This document shows positions 11,415 to 21,249 of a stretch of 64,000 bases of DNA, piece by piece. The notes beneath the pieces are model-generated. The model was not told the origin of the DNA and did no database searches. It saw only the letters and a list, made by a program, of their open reading frames with translations. The DNA is from Chionoecetes opilio (Eukaryota > Arthropoda > Malacostraca > Decapoda > Majidae), in the NCBI GenBank assembly GCA_016584305.1, contig JACEEZ010003598.1:287501-351500 (forward strand). The letters run 5' to 3'. Both the position numbers and the translations under genes were made by a program. Each line of letters opens with the position of its first letter. The stretch's first letter is position 1.

Positions 11415-12048
11415 CCACACTAATTTCCCTGATTCCACCCTATTTTCCCCTATTACCCTATATTCCACCCTATTTCCCCCCTGTTACACCCTCATACCAC
11501 CCTATTTCCCCCTAATATAGTGACTTAACTATATTAATGGGGGGAAATAGGGTCGTATGAGGGTGTAATAGGGGAAAATAAACACTAATTTCCCTTATTC
11601 CACCCTATTTTTCCCTTATTACCCTATATTCCACCCTATTTTTCCCTTATTACCCTCTATTCCACCCTATTTCCCCCTATTACACCCTCATACCACCCTA
11701 TTTCCCCCTTAATATAGTGACTTAACTATATTAATGGGGGGAAATAGGGTCGTATAAGGGTGTAATAGGGAAAATAAACTAATTTCCCTGATTCCACCCT
11801 ATTTTCCCCTAATTACCCTATATTCCACCCTATTTTTCCCTTATTACCCTATATTCCACCCTATTTTCCCCGTATTACACCCTCATACCACCCTATTTCC
11901 CCCTAATATAGTGACTTAACTATATTAGGGGGGGAAATAGGGTCGTATGAGGGTGTAAATAGGGTGGAATATGGGGTAATAGGGGAAAATAGGGTGGAAT
12001 GCGGGGTGAGTGAGGGGAAATTTGGGGGGAAATGGGGGGTAATAAGGG
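11415..12048. repeat. Tandem/inverted array of CCACCCTATTTCCCC units
   Basis: Three or more copies of a unit of about 190 bp beginning near 11418, 11582 and 11778. Each is made of repeated ATTCCACCCTATTTTCCC and ends with a short palindrome: CTATTTCCCCCTAATATAG, a spacer, then a reversed GGGGAAATAG. The last part reads in the opposite sense (GGGTGGAATATGGGG), so the whole is also a foldback. Confidence 0.8.
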
Positions 12049-12359
12049 AAAAACTGCATGCCTCTTCAGTGACACCTATAGGTAGCTACACGTCTGTAGT
12101 GAAATTGGTAATATATGGCGCCTGGCGACATTAGTGCAGTGGCGAGTGACTGGCGACTATAGTGTTATGTACGGTAGACTATTATAATTTGAGAGGTAAT
12201 AGTATTTTCGTATCCTACAGGTATGATGCTGTTTGCTCTTCCTCTGTGTTCCTCGACTTCCTCCTCTTTTTTCTCAATGAATTCTGGGATAAAAAGAGGA
12301 AGATAAGAGCCTTGCAGAGCTATTTATCTCTTTCTTTCTCTCCCATTTTCTCTCTCCCA

Positions 12360-12399
<40 letters not shown>

Positions 12400-13160
12400 C
12401 TCTCTCCCAAACCAGCGTACAAATTATATATTAATTAAGATTTCTATAAACGATAAGAAAGGTAGGACAGAGTAGGAGGTTTTGACGTTTTTGACTCTCT
12501 ACAGTTTGACTCTACAGTTCTGACTCTTTTTGACTCTATTTTGTTTGGAGAGGGGAATGTGGAGGAAGCAAAAAGAACAATCAACAGTTTTTGGATGACC
12601 AGAGAAAATAAGAAGAAAGAAAAAGAAAGAAACTAATAAGATAGAATAAGAGAAGAAAACTAATTAAAGACCCAGACAGCAAGAAGAAACACGTCAGGGA
12701 GTGCCGAGGAAAAAGGCCAACTAATGGGAATGTAGAAGACGTATAGGAGGGTAGTTGATAGGAGGGACTTATGTCTGTGTCTATACTGCCCTGTTGTGCC
12801 CTTCTCTCCCCACAGGTGGCGGGGAAAGAAAGGGCTACAGAGTACAGAGTAGTACAGAGTGGCAAAGCAGGAAATGTGGAAGATATGTGGCAACTTCGAC
12901 CTCGAGTTTGACAGACGACCTACTACCTAAAAGCGATAATAAGCGATACTAAGCGACTAAGGTCACAAGAAGAAGAAGCAGAAAAGGTCACAAGAAGAAG
13001 CAGAAAAGGTCACAAGAAGAAGAAGAAGAGGCATACCCGTTTGGCCCAGAGAGATTGTTGCCGTCTGTTCTTCCTTTGTCTTCCTCTGTATTACTATTCC
13101 TGCCCCGCCGCCGCCTCCAGCCTATCTGTGCACCTATAAGTGTGACACCACCTGGATCTG
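12049..13160. other. Low-complexity, no gene seen
   Basis: Contains a TC-rich microsatellite at about 12328-12405 and an (AGAAGA)n patch at 12965-13032. No exon supported. Confidence 0.5.
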
Positions 13161-13270
13161 TGTACATCAGAACATAAGGACCTAAGGAAGCTACCGTAGA
13201 TACAAGAGGCCGCGAGACCTACACGTGGTAGTTCCTGTTCTTAACACTACCTACATCCACCTTTCATCCT
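13161..13270 (-). mobile_element. LINE 3'-end fragment (CR1-like)
   Basis: Contains AGAACATAAGGA...GAGACCTACACGTGGTAGTTCC and CATCCACCTTTCATCC, the 3' terminal sequence of the LINE family seen better at 25255-25490 and 32393-32748. Orientation is minus. Confidence 0.7.
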
Positions 13271-13385
13271 CCTACGTGTTATAGGTAAGTAGGTTTAAAT
13301 AGCCGGTGTAGACTGTACCATAGAATGGCATAGATAACACTAGTCGCCACCTGCACTAATGTCGCCATCACTACTGCTTTGTTAC

Positions 13386-13551
13386 AGTATATGTGCCACT
13401 GAAGATGATACACAGTAGTTTATATCATGACTATAATTTACCCTGTTTCAGCGTTGTTTTATGCTTTGTAGCTGCAAGTATAGACGGTTTCAAATTTCAC
13501 TAGTTTTTTTTCGAGCGACGACGACGGCGGGAGGATACTCAGAACATAAAA
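13386..13551. repeat. Dispersed repeat D, short copy
   Basis: TGCCACTGAAGATGATACAC through GACGACGACGGCGGGAGGAT is repeated at 46432-46589. The 46 kb copy carries an insertion at ACTCAG where this one reads straight through, so this copy shows the empty site. Confidence 0.75.
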
Positions 13552-13555
13552 CGGT

Positions 13556-13740
13556 AATTATGGAGGAGAGTTTCACGGTCTATTTCAGAGACACTGACTA
13601 GTCTTTCTTGGCCTAAAACAGGTGCTTTTTCGGTAATTATGGAGGAGAGTTTCACGTTCGTTTTCAGAGATACCAACTACTTTTTCTTGACCTACAATAG
13701 GTGCTTGTTCTAATGGTGCTAGTTTTATTTTGCGCAAACC

Positions 13741-13771
<31 letters not shown>

Positions 13772-14223
13772 AACCTAACCTAACCTAACCTTATGTTTTA
13801 ACCTAACCTAACTCAACCCAACCCAACCCAACCTAACCCAAACTAACCTAACCTTAACCACAAAATATTATTATTATTATTATTTTTTTTTTTTATTATT
13901 GCGCGCGGTTAATATGGAGGAGAGTTTCACGTACGCTACAGACCATACTACTCACGAATTCAATTTTTTTTTTTGCTCAGTATACTGTACACCACTACTC
14001 TACTTGCGCTCAATAAAAAAAAAAAAAATAATAGTTTGTGGTTAAGGTTGGGTTAGGTTTCTTTAAAACCTGTAAGGTTGGGTTAGGTTAGGTTAGGTTA
14101 GGTTAGGTTAGGTTAGGTTGGGTTAGGTTAGGTTAGGTTAGGTTAGGTTAGGTTGGTTAGGTTAGGTTAGGTTAGGTTAGGTTAGGTTAAAACAAAGTTA
14201 GGTTAGGTTTCAATTCTTTTGTT

Positions 14224-14254
<31 letters not shown>

Positions 14255-14469
14255 GGTTTGCGCAAAATAAAACTAGCACCATTAGAACAAGCACCTATTG
14301 TAGGCCAAGAAAAAGTAGTTGGTGTCTCTGAAACGAACGTGAAACTCTCCTCCATAATTACCTTGAGCGCAAGTAGAGTAGTGGTGTACAGTATACCGAG
14401 CCAAAAAAAAAATTGAATTCGTGAGTAGTAAGGTCTGTAGCGTACGTGAAACTCTCCTCCATATTAACC
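13556..14469. mobile_element. Interlaced foldback elements carrying (TTAGG)n
   Basis: Two inverted-repeat pairs are interlaced. Arm A is 13632-13740 and its complement is 14253-14362; arm B is 13907-14013 and its complement is 14363-14469. All outer ends share GGAGGAGAGTTTCACG. Between the arms are homopolymer A/T runs and telomere-type tracts: (CCTAA)n at about 13770-13855 and (TTAGG)n at about 14040-14210. A truncated related arm is at 13556-13625. Related copies: 42004-42396 and a single arm at 17636-17737. No ORF. Confidence 0.8.
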
Positions 14470-14474
14470 GCTTT

Positions 14475-15170
14475 TACTAATGGAGATAGTTTTTTTTTGC
14501 GCAAAACCATAGTTTTTGACAAAAAAAAAAAAAAAAAAAAAGCCTGAAATAGGTGCTTCTATTCGAGTTAGTTTTATATAGCGCAAAAACATAAATACCG
14601 AAAGGGAAAAAAAAAAAAAAAAAAAAAATCTCATCAGAAAAAACACAGAATTTCGGCCGGGAGAAATTTGTCAGGGTCTTATAAGCTGTAATGAAACCTA
14701 ACCTAAACTTATAGGTTAAGGTCTATTTCAGAGACACCGACTAGTTTTTCCTGGCCTAAAATAGGTGCTTTTTCTAATGGCGATAGTTTTTTTTTGCGTA
14801 AAACCATATTTTTTTTACCACAAACAAAACAAACTAAAAAAAAAAAAAAAAAAAAATTTTGGGCCAAAAATAGGTGCTTTTTCTATTCGAGATAGTTTTA
14901 TGTAGCGCAAAAACTTAATTACCGAAAGGAAAAAAAAAAAAAAAAAAAAATCTCTTCAGAAAAAACACAGAAATATGGGCGGGAAAAATTTGTCAGGGTC
15001 TTATAAGCTTTAATGAAACCTAACCTAAACTTATAGGTTTTAATGAAACCTAACCTAACATTATAGGTTTTAATGAAAACTAACCTAACCACAAAGTATA
15101 CATAACCTAACCACAAAGTATACCCACCCTAACCTAACCTAACAACCACAAAGTATACCTAACCTAACCT
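14475..15170. repeat. Two diverged copies of a unit of about 330 bp with AACCTAACC tails
   Basis: 14475-14715 and 14716-15060 share ATAGGTGCTTTTTCTAATGG, GCGCAAAAAC, long A runs, CAGAAAAAACACAGAA and TTTGTCAGGGTCTTATAAGC, then AACCTAACC. They continue the (TTAGG)n-bearing repeat complex to the left. Confidence 0.7.
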
Positions 15171-15182
15171 TAACACTCTTAC

Positions 15183-16012
15183 CTAGTGAGGTGGTGGATA
15201 GCAGCGCGCGATTTCCCGTAGGAAGTGATGGAGAATGGTTGTATGGTCTGGGTGACTGTGGCAGAACAAATATCGGGCGAAATACTGCCTATAGTGGTCT
15301 TTTTTATTGCCAACTCTGAGAACTCTTAATGTCTTTCCAGAGCCGTTCGATATTGTTGGTATGTACCCGCGTCACTGGATCCACAAAGTTCTTAGAGTGA
15401 TTCACGACTGTGTGTATAACCCAGGTTGCTGAGGCCACTATAGGCTTTCCAACAGTCACTGTACGTATATTATTGACCCAGGGAGGATGTACTTTTGGCA
15501 CAGGGGAATGAGGGTAGCAGTGTCTCTCTCCTCCACAGGGAAAATAAAGTGCCTCTTTGTCTCTGTCTATGCCCCAAAAAACCCACACTCCCTCAACTAA
15601 TCTGCCGCGATTGTATTTACGTTTGCCAAATTTACTCTCATCAATTTCCACCACTTTCCCCGGGCCACCGATTGGCTGCTGGTCGTCCAGCCACTTTTCG
15701 CACAAAAGCATTTATAAAAAGTAAGTTCACACTTGGGGACACTTTCACTTTTTCCAGCCACGTTCCTTTCAGACGTGAGGCATAGAAATCGCATCTTATT
15801 TCACGTTTTGACTTCGGATGGTGGCGTAGGCGCTTACTGCAGTGAAAACCATGTCCATTTTTGGTCAAAGACAGCTCACGCCTGCAGCGATCACACTTTC
15901 TCATAATTGGTATGATACCGTGTTCTTCAAACACTTTCAGAGCCTCTTGGTCTTTGTTAAGGTATAATTGAATGATAGTGACTTCACTTGCCTTACAACC
16001 TCTACACTCCAT
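15183..16012 (-). pseudogene. Merlin (IS1016/ISXO2-like) transposase, frameshifted
   Basis: Read on the minus strand from ATG 16012. The N-terminal zinc-binding part has CDRCRRELSLTKNGHGFHC (CxxC...HxxC). The DDE domain follows with VVEIDESKFGKRKYNRGR carrying the first Asp; in another frame YSDCWKAYSGLSNLGYTH carries the second Asp; then NHSKNFVDPVTRVHTNNIERLW carries the Glu. The C-terminus continues in yet another frame (HYRQYFARYLFCHSHPDHTT) to TAG at 15185-15183. At least three frame changes separate conserved blocks, so it cannot be active as read. Merlin elements are cut-and-paste DNA transposons of animals. Terminal repeats were not identified with certainty. Confidence 0.88.
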
Positions 16013-16399
16013 AATTTCAACTGACTAACTAAAGGGCGAAGGCCCGCGAAGGGTGATACAAATTTTAAAAGCCTTGTTTTAATTAAGAGCCCATGATTGG
16101 CTGCGGGGGAAATTATAATGGCCTTTGATTGGCTATTATATTAGTGTTCCTGAGTGGCTGAAGAAAAAAAATAGTGGCTTGTCAATGGCCTAACCATACG
16201 GCCTCTGATTGGCTTCCCACCAAAAAGGTGTGAAATCTCTTGAGTAACACAAAGTTTTCCGTGTGTGGTTCCTTGGCCTGCATCGTCTGAGTCCCTCGCG
16301 TAGGTCACTGCCTCGTACAGCCAGTGTCGATAAAGAGTTTGATGGAGGAGGGTGTGTCTGGCTGCCCTATAGACAACAAAAGGATAATTTCAATATATA

Positions 16400-17494
16400 C
16401 ACACAAACCTCGTTTTCCCGGACTAATAGGGGGGGAGCACTGGTCCGGGAACCGCGAACGTCCGGGAATCGCAACAGTCCAGGAATTATCCTCCTAAAAA
16501 AAAAAAAAAAAAAAAAAAAAAGTCCGATGCCATTACCCACCCCTGGACGTTTATCCTACTCTAGTATTTACTGTCCAGCAACCGCCAATATCAACTACCC
16601 CACCGCGGACTTTTGCGTCCGCTGAGCATGCTGCCACCTGGCGGGAGGCAGCAGAAAGTGTTCAATAGTCTCAAGAGACGTTCCTGCACCAGGGGCAGTG
16701 GGGGTCAGGGGACTAACGGAGGCCGTGCAGGTGAACCGTGAGTGTCGTGTGCCCAAATGTAAGCAATACGACCGCTGAGCATGCTGCCACCTGGCGGGAG
16801 GCAGCAGAAAGTGTTCAATAGTCTCAAGAGACGTTCCTGCACCAGGGGCAGCGGGGGTCAGGAACTAACGGAGGCGGTGCAGGTGAACCGTGAGTGTCGT
16901 GTGCCCAAATGTAAACAATACGACCGCTGAGCATGCTGCCACCTGGCGGGAGGCAGCAGAAAGTGTTCAATAGTCTCAAGAGACGTTCCTGCACCAGGGG
17001 CAGTGGGGGTCAGGGGACTAACGGAGGGTGTGCAGGTGAACCGTGAGTGTCGTGTGTCCAAATGTAAACAATACGACCGCTGAGGATGCTGCCACCTGGC
17101 GGGAGGCAGCAGAAAGTGTTCAATAGTCTCAGAGATGTTCCTGCACCAGGGGCAGTGGGAGTCAGGGGACTGACGGAGGCGGTGCAGGTGAACCATGAGT
17201 GTCGTGTGCCCAAATGTAAACAATACGACCGCTGAGCATGCTGCCACCTGGCGGGAGGCAGCAGAAAGTGTTCAATAGTCTCAGAGATGTTCCTGCACCA
17301 GGGGCAGTGGGAGTCAGGGGACTGACGGAGGCCGTGCAGGTGAACCGTGAGTGTCGTGTGCCCAAATGTAAACAATACGACCGCTGAGCATGTTGCCACC
17401 TGGCGGGAGGCGCGGACACTGACCGGGGGTGACAGGAAACGCTCGGACCGCCGGACAACTTTGTCAATTTACGAACAGGACCAGGCATTTCAAC

Positions 17495-17525
<31 letters not shown>

Positions 17526-17618
17526 AATCTGGGACTCTGACATATCCCCGGACCTCGGATTTTGTCCGGCAAATCCGATATCCGGGAAATGGAGGTCCGG
17601 GAAATCGAGGTTTGTGTG
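16400..17618. mobile_element. TA-flanked pogo/mariner-type element, copy 1, with internal 152 bp array
   Basis: Ends CACACAAACCTCGTTTTCCC (left) and GGGAAATCGAGGTTTGTGTG (right) are inverted repeats, flanked by TA at 16398-16399 and 17619-17620. The interior at 16620-17420 is about five copies of a 152-153 bp unit. On the minus strand the unit encodes [20 protein letters not shown] and CRNISETIEHFLL, the C2HC zinc-knuckle tail of a non-LTR reverse transcriptase. A second, less amplified copy of the element is at 35295-36160. No transposase of its own. Confidence 0.85.
16620..17420 (-). repeat. 152 bp tandem repeats derived from a LINE RT C-terminus
   Basis: Repeat starts (CGCTGAGCATGCTGCCACC) are at about 16620, 16773, 16925, 17078, 17230 and 17382, giving 152-153 bp spacing. 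Translation on the minus strand matches the CxxC...H...zinc-knuckle region of RT proteins, but each unit changes frame (152 is not a multiple of three), so there is no long protein. Confidence 0.85.
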
Positions 17619-17635
17619 TACATCATTTTTTTTTT

Positions 17636-17737
17636 GAGCGCAAGTAGAGTAGTGGTGTACAGTATACTGTGTAAAAAAAAAAAATTGAAATCATGAGTAG
17701 TAAGGTCTGTAGCGTACGTGAAACTCTCCTCCATATT
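17636..17737. mobile_element. Single arm of the (TTAGG)n foldback family
   Basis: TGAGCGCAAGTAGAGTAGTG through CTCCTCCATATTAACC is nearly identical to arm B' at 14363-14469. No partner arm was found nearby. Confidence 0.75.
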
Positions 17738-18272
17738 AACCACAGCCACTTAAAAAAGGGGGATATTGCCGTAAAATAATCATAAATCAGATTATTGAAA
17801 GCACTAAAATCTATCAGAAACATCAATCTATCTGATCTTGTTTTGTGCTGAGGTGCAGGACTGAGTTATGAGTGTGTGAGGCCTGGACTGTGTTGTACGG
17901 TAAAACCCTGTTGTACATGAGAAATGATGAGGGAGCCTGAGAGGAGGAGGGAGAGTGGAGAGGAGGCCTTGCCATGTGTGGTGTGAGTGAGGCAGGAAGC
18001 AGGGTGTGGGCCCCATAGGCAGGAGCAGAGTATCAAGGGCAGCACATGGCTCTCTATGTCCTGACTATCACCACTGTTGCAGGTGCTGAGGTCACAGTCC
18101 ATGCCGGCTGCCCCGCCTGCCACTAACCCAGCTCGCTCCAGCCTCTCCGAGTGTTTCTGCAGGACCGGCCGTCGCTTGTGCTGGCGAGAGTATTGCTGCA
18201 GAGGAGGCTGTTGGGGTGGGCAGCAGCTTGAGTGGCCGGGAGCAGCAGGATCAGTCTGCCTCAGGTGTGGAG

Positions 18273-19484
18273 ATGCATAGGTGTGATGGCAAGAATCTCC
18301 TGGAGGCAGGCAGCTTAGGCCACAAAGCAGACGGTCAGCTGAAGGGCCAACAGTGTGATAAAACATTCAAATACAAGAGTAATCTTGAGAGACATTCCTT
18401 GACACACAGTGGTGTTATGAATCATGAATGTCTTGTGTGTGGGAAAATATTTACTAGAAAGGATATCCTTACCAAACACACCGTGATACACAGTGGTGTT
18501 AAAAATCATGAATGTCTGGAGTGTGGGAAAAGATTCACTGAAAAGATTAATCTCACCAGACACACCCTGATACACAGTGGCGTTAAGAATTTTAAATGTC
18601 TAGAGTGTGGGAAAAGATTCACTGAAAAGGGTCACCTCACCAGACACACCCTGACACACAGTGGTATTAAAAATCATGAATGTCTGGAGTGTGGGAAAAG
18701 ATTCACTGAAAAGAGTTCCCTCACCAGACACACCCTGACACACAGTGGTATTAAAAATCATGAATGTCTGGAGTGTGGGAAAAGATTTCATACCAGTTTG
18801 CATCTCTATGTACACACCTTTACACACACCGACTCGAGGGAGTTCAAGTGTGATATTTGTGGCAAGTGTTTCAAGACAAAGTGTATTATTGCCCGGCACA
18901 TGAAGATCCATATTCCCAATCTTTGCCAGCTGCTCCGCTCGGCACAAACCCAGCTCACTCCGGCATCCCAGAAGGTTCCCGCAGGACCAAGCGTTGCGTG
19001 TGCTGGCGAGAGTATTGCCGCAGAGGAGGCTGTTGGGGTGGGCAGCAGCATGAGTGGCAGTGGTGTTATGAATCATGAATGTCTTGTGTGTGGGAAAAGA
19101 TTCTCTGAAAAGATTAATCTCACCAGACACACCTTGATACACAGTGGCGGTAAGAATTTTAAATGTCTAGAGTGTGGGAAAAGATTCACTGAAAAGAGTT
19201 CCCTCACCACACACACCTTGACACACAGTGGTATTAAAAATCATGAATGTCTAGAGTGTGGGAAAAGATTCACTGAAAAGAGTTCCCTCACCACACACAC
19301 CCTGACACACAGTGATATTAAAAATCATGAATGTCTAGAGTGTGGGAAAAGATTTTATACTATTTCTAAACTCAATGAACACACCTTTATACACACTGGA
19401 TTGAGGGAGTTCAAGTGTGATATTTGTGCCAAATGTTTCAAGACAAAAAGTGCTATTGCCCGACACATGAAGATCCACTTTTGA
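18273..19484 (+). CDS. C2H2 zinc-finger protein, 11 complete fingers in two blocks
   Basis: About 403 aa from the first in-frame ATG (18273); the frame stays open upstream to about 18075, so the true start or an upstream exon is uncertain. Finger 1 is degenerate (QQCDKTFKYKSNLERHSLTH lacks the first Cys). Fingers 2-7 form block one (for example HECLECGKRFTEKINLTRH, FKCDICGKCFKTKCIIARH). A non-finger linker follows (IPNLCQLLRSAQ... to ...EEAVGVGSSMSG), then five fingers ending ARHMKIHF. Linkers are SGVKN/SGIKN rather than TGEKP. The linker repeats the leader just upstream of finger 1 (GESIAAEEAVGVGSS), so the ORF looks like two gene copies fused by recombination. Likely a nuclear DNA-binding protein; target unknown. 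TGA stop at 19482-19484. Confidence 0.85.
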   Translation: MHRCDGKNLLEAGSLGHKADGQLKGQQCDKTFKYKSNLERHSLTHSGVMNHECLVCGKIFTRKDILTKHTVIHSGVKNHECLECGKRFTEKINLTRHTLIHSGVKNFKCLECGKRFTEKGHLTRHTLTHSGIKNHECLECGKRFTEKSSLTRHTLTHSGIKNHECLECGKRFHTSLHLYVHTFTHTDSREFKCDICGKCFKTKCIIARHMKIHIPNLCQLLRSAQTQLTPASQKVPAGPSVACAGESIAAEEAVGVGSSMSGSGVMNHECLVCGKRFSEKINLTRHTLIHSGGKNFKCLECGKRFTEKSSLTTHTLTHSGIKNHECLECGKRFTEKSSLTTHTLTHSDIKNHECLECGKRFYTISKLNEHTFIHTGLREFKCDICAKCFKTKSAIARHMKIHF

Positions 19485-19550
19485 GGTGGTGTGTTGTGTG
19501 GACAAGTGTGGTTGTACCCGTGGTTGTGGGAGGGTGTCCTGTGTGGCAAG

Positions 19551-20281
19551 CAGGGCTTGAAAACGAAATTATTTTCAAACAGTTCGTTCCGATCAGAAAC
19601 AGTATTATTAACGTTTCTTTTTTCATTCCTCCTCCAAACATAACATTCCTGAACCGGTTAGAAAGAAATGAAAACCGGTTAGAACGTCATTCTCAAACCA
19701 TGTATTGAATATGCTATTAGCCCTAATAGATAATCATGCCTATACATGGCTACATTCTTATAGATGGCAATAAAGCCATACATTTCATGGTCCACAGTAT
19801 CCAATGAAATCAAACCCTTAGATGCCGTAAGAACTATATTTTTATACGACTTAAATAAGGCAACACATTTACATATACAATGCAGGAAGCGTAGTGTAGG
19901 AGTATGCAATCTCAGTTGCCATAAAGACATTAATCACTAATTATTCATTAATATTATATAGCAAAAAATATATTAATTCGTAATATCAACCCACTAATTA
20001 TATAAACCTAATCAATGAAATCAATGACTACATGTGGTACTCCAAGGACTCGAACCTAGGACACTCACACTGAAATTTGGCCACACCAAGCATTAGGCTA
20101 TGAACACAGTTAAAAGTTTAAACACATACTCACGATATATTAATCAATTTTTTAATACTGGATATTAATCTAAGCATGTTCTTAAACCCAGCTGCAGTAT
20201 CATAGCTACATGATTGCACAAATGGAAAGTGTAATAAAATAAGGGAACGTGATGCATATCACCAAGACAAAAATTCATAAT
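19551..20281. mobile_element. hAT-like element in copy A, right part missing
   Basis: Begins CAGGGCTTGAAAACGAAAT directly after GTGGCAAG, exactly as the complete copy at 23847-24942 does. Similarity stops at about 20281, where the segmental duplication ends. Non-coding. Confidence 0.7.
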
Positions 20282-20806
20282 GCATTTACAGTGAATGTAT
20301 ACTGAAAAGACCCAATGTTACACATGTCACGCTATTATATAATATAAATAACAAAAAAAGTATGCCATGTTTGTTTTGTATTATCTTGTGCAGATGTTCA
20401 GTAACATGTAATCAATCCATTACATAACTACATTAATACATTAGTTACCTGTAAGTAATCAATCCATTACATAACTCCATTAATACATTAGTTACCTGTA
20501 AGTAATCAATCCATTACATAACTCCATTAATACATTAGTTACCTGTAAGTAGTGGGTGAGGTGACACGGAGGAGAGCAAAAATATACACAGGTTTCACCT
20601 GTGCCATCACCAAGTTGGCTGGACCTCTCTCCTACTTGAAGAAAACGGGAGGATCATCAGACGCTGTCTGATGTTACATCGGTGTAACACTGGGTTATTA
20701 GGCTAGAAAATATATTACATTTTAATTTTTTTTCGGTATATGACTGAAATTTATCTTGCATATACGTCACAGGGGGCGCTAGAGGGTTAAAGCACTCAAT
20801 GTTTCA
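20282..20806. other. Spacer between duplicated segments; 47 bp tandem repeat
   Basis: 20407-20550 has nearly three copies of a 47 bp unit with AATCAATCCATTACATAACT. The remainder, to 20806, has no recognised gene. Confidence 0.6.
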
Positions 20807-21249
20807 ATCAGAAACATCAATCTATCTGATCTTGTTTTGTGCTGAGGTGCAGGAATGAGTTATGAGTGTGTGAGGCCTGGGCTGTGTTGTACGGTAAAAC
20901 CCTGTTGTACATGAGAAATGATGAGGAGGAGGGAGAGGAGGCCTTGCCATGTGTGGTGTGAGTGAGGCAGGAAGCAGGGTGTGGGCCCCATAGGCAGGAG
21001 CAGAGTATCAAGGGCAGCACATGGCTCTCTATGTCCTGACTATCACCACTGTTGCAGGTGCTGAGGTCACAGTCCATGCCGGCTGCCCCGCCTGCCACTA
21101 ACCCAGCTCGCTCCAGCCTCTCCGAGTGTTTCTGCAGGACCGGCCGTCGCGTGTGCTGGCGAGAGTATTGCTGCGGTGGAGGCTGTGGGGCCGGACAGCA
21201 GCAGCAGCAGCAGTCTGCCTCAGGTGCGGGGAGGCATAGGTGGGATGAA

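Larger units (their letters stand above)
17813..20281 (+). repeat. Segmental duplication, copy A (carries zinc-finger ORF)
   Basis: Shares near-identical sequence with 20807-24573 from CAGAAACATCAATCTATCTG to AAGACAAAAATTCATAAT. It contains the zinc-finger ORF and the left part of a hAT-like element at the same position as copy B. It lacks the 1184 bp foldback insertion present in B. Confidence 0.9.

Noticed and set aside
14040..14210. Chromosome end or true telomere
   Set aside because: The TTAGG tract is short, bounded by inverted arms and found in several internal elements; unique sequence continues on both sides.
18105..18260. Alternative frame MPAAPPATNPARSS with many Cys upstream of the zinc fingers
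   Set aside because: It is out of frame with the fingers and ends at a stop; it could be an upstream exon in another frame, but nothing in the sequence supports it.
17866..18366. 166 aa minus-strand ORF opposite the zinc-finger leader
   Set aside because: Shadow of the duplicated leader; no domain, and the counterpart in copy B is not conserved as an ORF of the same extent.
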